From: Thermoplasmata archaeon
GTDB taxonomy: Archaea; Thermoplasmatota; Thermoplasmata; Thermoplasmatales; Thermoplasmataceae
DNA length: 36,985 nucleotides
Assembly (NCBI GenBank): GCA_021802205.1
Contig: JAKAAT010000001.1
Coordinates: forward strand, 1 to 36,985
Direction: 5' to 3'
Shown: positions 32,910-36,985 of the stretch, one piece after another
Position numbering within the stretch: the first letter of the stretch is position 1
How the letters are laid out: the number at the start of each line of letters is the position of its first letter
Made by a program: the position numbers and the translations under genes
Notes under the pieces: model-generated
Told to the model about the DNA's origin: nothing
The model's input: only the letters and a program-made list of their open reading frames with translations
Database searches by the model: none

Positions 32910-34595
32910 TTATTTTTTTTCGTTTCTCAGGGCCTTTTTATCTATTTTCCCTACAAGTGTTAATGGTAAACTGTCCCTGAATTCTATAATTTTTGGTATT
33001 TTATAAACGGAAAGCTTTTCCATGCAATATTTCTTTACTTCCTCCTCGGTGAGGCTTATATCTGATGGAACTATGAAGGCCTTCACGGTTTCACCCCTGT
33101 GCGCATGGGGAATTCCTATGACAGCACATTCTGAGACTTTAGGATTTTCATATAAGACCTCTTCTATCTCTCTTGGATATATGTTATAACCTCCCGCTAT
33201 GATAAGGTCTTTCTTTCTATCAACTATATAGAAATAACCATCATTATCCATTTTGGCAATATCACCTGTATGAAGCCACCCGTCTGTAAGAGTTGATTTA
33301 TTCTCTTCAGGCCTGTTCCAGTACCCCATCATAACCTGGGGCCCTTTTATGAGCAATTCCCCTTCTTTTCCAGGTGGAAGCTCTGTAACACCATCATTCA
33401 CATCGACTATTTTTTCATAGGTATCAGGAAGTGGTAAACCTATTGATCCCTGCCTTCTTTTACTCTTATACTCTGATTGTAGAGGAGATATATTTGTAAC
33501 CGGAGAGCATTCACTTAATCCATAGCCTTCAACAAGTGTGCCGCCTGTTATATCCTCGAATTTCTTCTGAATTTCCTGGGGTAGCGGCATAGCGCCTGAA
33601 ATGCAGAGTTTAATATTATCTATACCGTATTTTTCAACTCTGGGATAATTAATAATGCCATGGTACATGGTAGGTATTCCTGGAAATGCTGTGGGCTTCT
33701 TTTTTCTAATTGTATTCAGTATCATTTTCTGATTTCTTGGATCCGGAATGATAATAAGTTCTGAACCCTGTAACAATGGTGTCAGCATAGCCGTCATCAT
33801 GCCGTATACATGGAAATATGGGATAGATGCAAGATAGGATATTTTCTCTTTAAAATCTTCAGGGAACCATTCTATAAGCTGGTTTGCATTGGCAAGCAAA
33901 TTTCTGTGGGTGAGAGTGGCTGCCTTTGGGACCCCTGTTGTTCCGCCTGTATACTGTAGGAGCGCAGCACTACTGGAAGGGTCGATTTTGGCATTCTCCG
34001 CAGTCGTGCCGGGAATTCCATGCTTATATCTGATAATTCCACTTTCTTGCTGTATTTTTATATTATTTTCTTTATCTACCAGTTTAAACAGAAAGGCTTT
34101 ACCTGGTGAAAGATAATCATCTACTCCAACGATTATAATGTTGTCCAGAAGCTTGGCCTTCAAAGGCATAACTTTCTTCAGGGAACTGGCCATTATAACA
34201 ATATTTCTTGACCCGGAATCTTTGAGTTCATATTCTATTTCCGTGGTAGTATAAAGCGGATTCATCTGTACAACGGTAATCCCAAGTTTCGCTGCTGCCA
34301 TGAAAAATACAACGTACTGGGGTAAGTTTGGAAGCATGAGTGTTAAACGGTCATCCTGATGAATGCCGGTATTATTTAAAAATGCTGATGCCTGTTCAAT
34401 TTCATTTTTCAGATTTCCATAACTGATTTTAGTTCCGATAAAATCTATGGCAATATTATCACGGTACCTTTCTGCAGACAGTCTAAAGGCCTCGTATATA
34501 CTAATATTAGGTATATTTATGTGCCTTCTAGTTTCAGATGGATAAGATTTCTCAACTAATTTATCAAATTCTTCTTCATTGTTTGAATATTCCAC
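32910..34595 (-). CDS. Long-chain fatty-acid--CoA ligase (FadD-like)
   Basis: 561 residues from the GTG at 34595; the track begins at a TTG six codons earlier. YTGGTTGVPKAATLTHRN is the phosphate-binding motif, GYGLSECSPVTNISP the AMP-binding motif, TGDIAKMDNDGYFYIVDRKKDLIIAGGYNIYPREIEEVLY the FACS region, and TLVGKIDKKALR holds the catalytic lysine. This is the most FadD-like of the three ligases. GGAGATG lies about 5-8 nt before the GTG as Shine-Dalgarno, and TTTATAA (34648-34654) about 55 nt upstream gives a short leader, so GTG is preferred. It would activate fatty acids to acyl-CoA in the cytosol. Confidence 0.92.
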   Translation of the reverse strand: MEYSNNEEEFDKLVEKSYPSETRRHINIPNISIYEAFRLSAERYRDNIAIDFIGTKISYGNLKNEIEQASAFLNNTGIHQDDRLTLMLPNLPQYVVFFMAAAKLGITVVQMNPLYTTTEIEYELKDSGSRNIVIMASSLKKVMPLKAKLLDNIIIVGVDDYLSPGKAFLFKLVDKENNIKIQQESGIIRYKHGIPGTTAENAKIDPSSSAALLQYTGGTTGVPKAATLTHRNLLANANQLIEWFPEDFKEKISYLASIPYFHVYGMMTAMLTPLLQGSELIIIPDPRNQKMILNTIRKKKPTAFPGIPTMYHGIINYPRVEKYGIDNIKLCISGAMPLPQEIQKKFEDITGGTLVEGYGLSECSPVTNISPLQSEYKSKRRQGSIGLPLPDTYEKIVDVNDGVTELPPGKEGELLIKGPQVMMGYWNRPEENKSTLTDGWLHTGDIAKMDNDGYFYIVDRKKDLIIAGGYNIYPREIEEVLYENPKVSECAVIGIPHAHRGETVKAFIVPSDISLTEEEVKKYCMEKLSVYKIPKIIEFRDSLPLTLVGKIDKKALRNEKK

Positions 34596-34750
34596 ATTGC
34601 CATCTCCATTCAATTCATGAAATTATATTTCCTTTATCGAATATGAATTATAAACTTAATAAGTTATCTGTAGGTACGAAAATTCATTGTTAATACCGAG
34701 GTGGATACATGATTTTAATTTAAAGAGATATGTTCAACTTCATATATAGT

Positions 34751-34802
34751 GGCTTAGTTCCGTGATTAACCTATAGTGTCTCCAGCATGACAGAATTAAG
34801 CC
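34751..34802 (+). other. Candidate structured RNA or 3' hairpin
   Basis: GGCTTAGTTC (34751-34760) pairs with GAATTAAGCC (34793-34802) over 10 bp with one G-U wobble on the plus strand, enclosing a 32-nt loop. The TATA-like TTTAATTTAAA near 34714-34724 would place a plus-strand transcription start close to the 5' arm. On the minus strand the same repeat lies 12 nt beyond the purC stop and could be a 3' hairpin (with one A-C mismatch). It does not fit a tRNA, and no clear C/D or H/ACA boxes were found. Confidence 0.4.
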
Positions 34803-34814
34803 AATAGAAAATTA

Positions 34815-35699
34815 TTACCATTTCATACCGGTTATTTTTTCATACATTTGCACGTAAAGATCTGAAACTGTTTTAATCATATTTTCAGGTAGGGGCCCTA
34901 TATCCGGCTCTTTTGTATGTTTCTCCCTTGCATCAAATAATTTTTTATGATAACCGGATTCACGGTAATACTGTCTTACCATTTCTTTGCTCAGTTCATT
35001 TATCTGGCCATTATCGTAATCGTTTTTATCCCAGAACCTATCCTCGTCCAGCGTACCAAATGTATCTATAATAACAGGTTTTCTATCCATGCCCAGGGCA
35101 AACTCCTTTTTCCCATCGGCATGTAAAAGCCCTCTGGATTCTACTGAACTATTTATCCTTCTGTCTATTCTGTAAATTATTTCTCTTATGTCATAAAGCT
35201 CACTGAGACTCAGTCCTGAAATTTCCAGTGCTTCTCCAGTATTCAAGTACCTGTCAAATTTTTCAAACTTGGTAGAAACCTCGAAGAAAGGGTCAGGTAA
35301 TTTTTCTCCGTATTCAGGCATGTTCTTGAATCCGATAGAATGATAATCAATTTCCCCCGATTTTATTCTATCAAACAGGGAGCCTGCAAGGTAATAGCGT
35401 GTAATGAATTCCAGGGGAACCATGAAATTTGAAAAAAACGGGTATCCGTGGTCGAGCTGCCGGTATTTTTTTACCCTCATTTCTGAATCTGATATCAACT
35501 CTATCATGTCGGTATCAATACCTATCGATGTTGCCACCCCGTACCAATAATTAGAGGTTCTGCAGAGTGATTCTCCCTTATGCGGGATGGCCGACGGAAT
35601 AATTTTGTCAAACACAGAAATTCTGTCAGAAAATTTGAATATCAGACTATCGCCATCGTCATAAACATCCTTAACCTTGCCTTTTCGTAACAGCTCCAT
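34815..35699 (-). CDS. purC: Phosphoribosylaminoimidazole-succinocarboxamide synthase (SAICAR synthetase)
   Basis: 294 residues. It joins CAIR and aspartate with ATP in purine synthesis. GKVKDVYDDGDSLIFKFSDRISVFD opens the protein in the family manner, followed by PSAIPHKGESLCRTSNYWY, VPLEFITRYYLAGSL and RGLLHADGKKEFALGMDRKPVIIDTFGTLDEDRFW (aspartate/ATP site). It is longer than the 240-residue bacterial form, nearer to the yeast-type length. Cytosolic. ATG start with AAATTATATCC about 19-31 nt upstream. No other pur genes are in the window, so it stands alone. Confidence 0.95.
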   Translation of the reverse strand: MELLRKGKVKDVYDDGDSLIFKFSDRISVFDKIIPSAIPHKGESLCRTSNYWYGVATSIGIDTDMIELISDSEMRVKKYRQLDHGYPFFSNFMVPLEFITRYYLAGSLFDRIKSGEIDYHSIGFKNMPEYGEKLPDPFFEVSTKFEKFDRYLNTGEALEISGLSLSELYDIREIIYRIDRRINSSVESRGLLHADGKKEFALGMDRKPVIIDTFGTLDEDRFWDKNDYDNGQINELSKEMVRQYYRESGYHKKLFDAREKHTKEPDIGPLPENMIKTVSDLYVQMYEKITGMKW

Positions 35700-35983
35700 A
35701 CCTGTAAATAGTTAATACGGATATAATTTTATCCAATTAATTCAAATATAACACCGGTTTTCTTTCAATACTGGTGTCCGGAAGAGTGTTCGAAAACTCA
35801 TCTATTCTCCTTTCCACTGAACATGGATAATACAAGTGCCCCAGATATTATGATAAAGCACATTATGAACGCAGGACGAATATCAATCATAGATTATTTA
35901 ATAATTATTTAGTACTGAGGTTTTTCACTTCATGGCAAGGGTAAATATCTAAAATATTATTTATGAAAGTCCAATAACCTAGT
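35700..35983. other. Divergent purC/phosphatase intergenic region
   Basis: Holds TATA-like DNA for purC (about 35718-35730, minus) and for the phosphatase gene (about 35951-35964, plus), plus a possible 30-codon minus-strand membrane microprotein listed separately. No RNA gene recognised. Confidence 0.45.
35798..35890 (-). CDS. Possible 30-aa single-helix membrane microprotein
   Basis: Too short for the track. The frame reads MIDIRPAFIMCFIIISGALVLSMFSGKENR: one hydrophobic helix followed by a charged tail, the usual look of a small membrane protein. AT-rich sequence (TTAAATAAT) lies upstream but the box is closer than elsewhere. It is read toward purC, with about 100 nt between. Coding is uncertain because random AT-rich DNA also yields hydrophobic frames. 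Confidence 0.3.
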   Translation of the reverse strand: MIDIRPAFIMCFIIISGALVLSMFSGKENR

Positions 35984-36595
35984 ATGTTGCTTTATTTTGT
36001 TAGGCATGGTGAGACATACAATAATATTGAAGCCGTATTCCCATTGAATAACACAGAACTTACAGAAAAGGGGAAAAAAGAAGCACTTGACACCGGGAGA
36101 TATCTGAAAAGAGTCAAATTCGATGCAATTTTCAGTAGTCCCATATCACGAGTGCAGGATACGCTGAAAATAATGGGCTTCGATAAATATGCAACCGATC
36201 CATTACTTAAGGATGTGGAGACTGGTGACCTGGCTGGAAGAAAGATTACTGAGGTAACGGCTAAAGACCCAGAATGGTATGCAACATTTCAGGATGGAGT
36301 AGAGAACAGATACAATGTGGAAAAATTTTCCAGTGTAAAGAGAAGAGTAGTTGAATTTACCTCCTCCATAGAGGCTAATAATTATAAAAACGTGTTAATA
36401 GCAACACATCTTGAACCCATAAGGGCAATGTTTTCAATTGCAACACTTACAGAAGGATTACCGCTGACTAAACTGGAAATCGGCAATTGTTCAATATCAA
36501 TTTTCTCGCTTAATGATAAAAGGATAGAACTAAAAGGCTTTAACTGGTATCCCCTTGAAAATTATAAGGATTCAAAGAATAAATCATTTAATTGA
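35984..36595 (+). CDS. Histidine phosphatase superfamily protein (phosphoglycerate-mutase-like)
   Basis: 203 residues. The catalytic VRHGET (6-11) with the phospho-acceptor His8 opens the protein. SSPISRVQDTLKIMG supplies the second arginine, and LIATHLEPIRAMF the second catalytic histidine. The acid/base glutamate is probably in LKDVETGDLAG. Members include cofactor-dependent phosphoglycerate mutases, broad-specificity phosphatases (PhoE) and cobalamin/sugar phosphatases; small archaeal forms like this are usually phosphatases. Cytosolic. ATG start with AAAATATTATTTATG 20-33 nt upstream. It converges with the cysteine-synthase-like gene, leaving 16 nt between their stops. Confidence 0.88.
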   Translation: MLLYFVRHGETYNNIEAVFPLNNTELTEKGKKEALDTGRYLKRVKFDAIFSSPISRVQDTLKIMGFDKYATDPLLKDVETGDLAGRKITEVTAKDPEWYATFQDGVENRYNVEKFSSVKRRVVEFTSSIEANNYKNVLIATHLEPIRAMFSIATLTEGLPLTKLEIGNCSISIFSLNDKRIELKGFNWYPLENYKDSKNKSFN

Positions 36596-36611
36596 TTTAT
36601 TCTTTGCAGAA

Positions 36612-36985
36612 TCACAATAAATGGAATTTCCGGTAAATATCAGCGTATTTTGAATAATCATCTGGAAAGACAGTTACTGTTGTTTCATATCTTTCTGATA
36701 CGTTCAATGAGCCTATATAATTAGCACCCGACGAAGGGCCGACAAAATAAATTATATTTCTCCTGGAGTTCCTTAACGCCCCTGTATGCATCGTCCTGTG
36801 ATATCGTGACAACTTCATCTATATAATCTTCATATTCTTCTATGAGAGAGTTATAATCTGATAGGAACGGATTACGCAGACCGGTTATCTGAGAGCCATT
36901 CTCGGGAATTATCCCCGTTACTCTTATATTGCCACGACCCTTGAAGAATCTCGATAATCCTGTTATGGTTCCTCCTGTGCCTATG
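36612..36985 (-). pseudogene. Cysteine synthase/CBS-family PLP enzyme, 5' end outside window, 1-nt frameshift
   Basis: From the right edge the minus strand reads IGTGGTITGLSRFFKGRG, the PLP phosphate-binding glycine loop, then VTGIIPENGSQITGLRN and DEVVTISQDDAYRGVKELQEKYNLF, the C-terminal part of an O-acetylserine/O-phosphoserine sulfhydrylase-like enzyme. This frame meets TAA soon after. The expected ending (FVGPSSGANYIGS...TVFPDDYSKY) continues in another frame, which the track lists as 36612-36818. Removing one T from the TTTT run (plus-strand AAAA at 36744-36747) joins them as YNLFVGPSSGANY, exactly the family pattern. It is therefore a real frameshift, a sequencing homopolymer error, or a programmed slip. 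The N-terminus with the PLP lysine is not in the window. Confidence 0.78.

Noticed and set aside
34695-34730. Shine-Dalgarno-like GAGGTGG followed by ATG
   Set aside because: The frame ends after four codons (MILI), and no known leader-peptide arrangement fits.
34751-34802. tRNA or C/D box RNA at the 34.75-kb hairpin
   Set aside because: Too short for a tRNA, with no T-arm; a clear C box plus CUGA D box pair is not present. Kept only as an unassigned hairpin.
36612-36818. Separate 68-aa protein from the ORF track
   Set aside because: Its C-terminal 48 or so residues are the shifted-frame tail of a cysteine-synthase-like protein; the preceding residues are out of frame with it.

Overview
The window looks like a piece of chromosome from an AT-rich archaeon of the Thermoplasmatales (Ferroplasma/Acidiplasma-like). 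Archaeal markers are Hel308, Trm5, TiaS, the Fap7/AK6 kinase, archaeal Elp3 and a secreted thermopsin. The Hel308 N-terminus resembles, from memory, that of Thermoplasma. Most lead genes have an AT-rich TATA-like box centred about 24-29 nt before the start codon and no Shine-Dalgarno, as expected for leaderless mRNAs. Shine-Dalgarno-like sites (GGTGA, GGAGATCA, AGGTGG) appear mainly at operon-internal genes. The order-level call is an inference from gene content; genus is not resolved.

Layout. (1) 1-970: a partial thermopsin on the minus strand, absent from the ORF track because it runs off the window. (2) 1174-13431: a lipid/acyl-CoA catabolism region with a crotonase, an HpaB-family protein lacking iron-sulphur ligands, two acyl-CoA/AMP ligases, an AidB-like acyl-CoA dehydrogenase, two metallo-beta-lactamase-fold proteins (one degenerate) and two MFS transporters. 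(3) 13611-15235: a Dam-like adenine methylase without a restriction partner, and a DUF72 protein. (4) 15311-18517: a compact three-gene operon encoding a two-helix VirB2/CedA1-like pilin candidate, a polytopic VirB6/CedA-like membrane protein and a VirB4/CedB-like ATPase with a membrane hairpin at its N-terminus. It resembles the crenarchaeal Ced/Ted DNA-import machines and is the most exciting item here. (5) 18525-21102: an UPF0173 hydrolase, a GT4 glycosyltransferase and a VapBC toxin-antitoxin pair followed by a perfect 13-bp inverted repeat. (6) 21214-27310: tightly coupled information-processing genes (hel308-trm5; uppS-tiaS-AK6) and a small unknown gene. (7) 27387-30173: a ParA ATPase with a small SAP-like partner, a tandem Usp protein and a class II aldolase. 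(8) 30382-36595: Elp3, a membrane protein, a third acyl-CoA ligase, PurC and a histidine phosphatase. (9) 36612-36985: the 3' part of a cysteine-synthase-family gene with an apparent 1-nt frameshift.

No tRNA, rRNA, CRISPR array, insertion sequence or integrase was recognised. No gap between genes exceeds 300 bases. The conjugation-like operon therefore looks like resident chromosomal equipment rather than part of an obvious plasmid. Several ORF-track starts are probably too long (7193, 12788, 13452, 15290, 21123) because the TATA box lies at the position expected for a later codon. One start, that of the VirB4-like ATPase, is probably too short.
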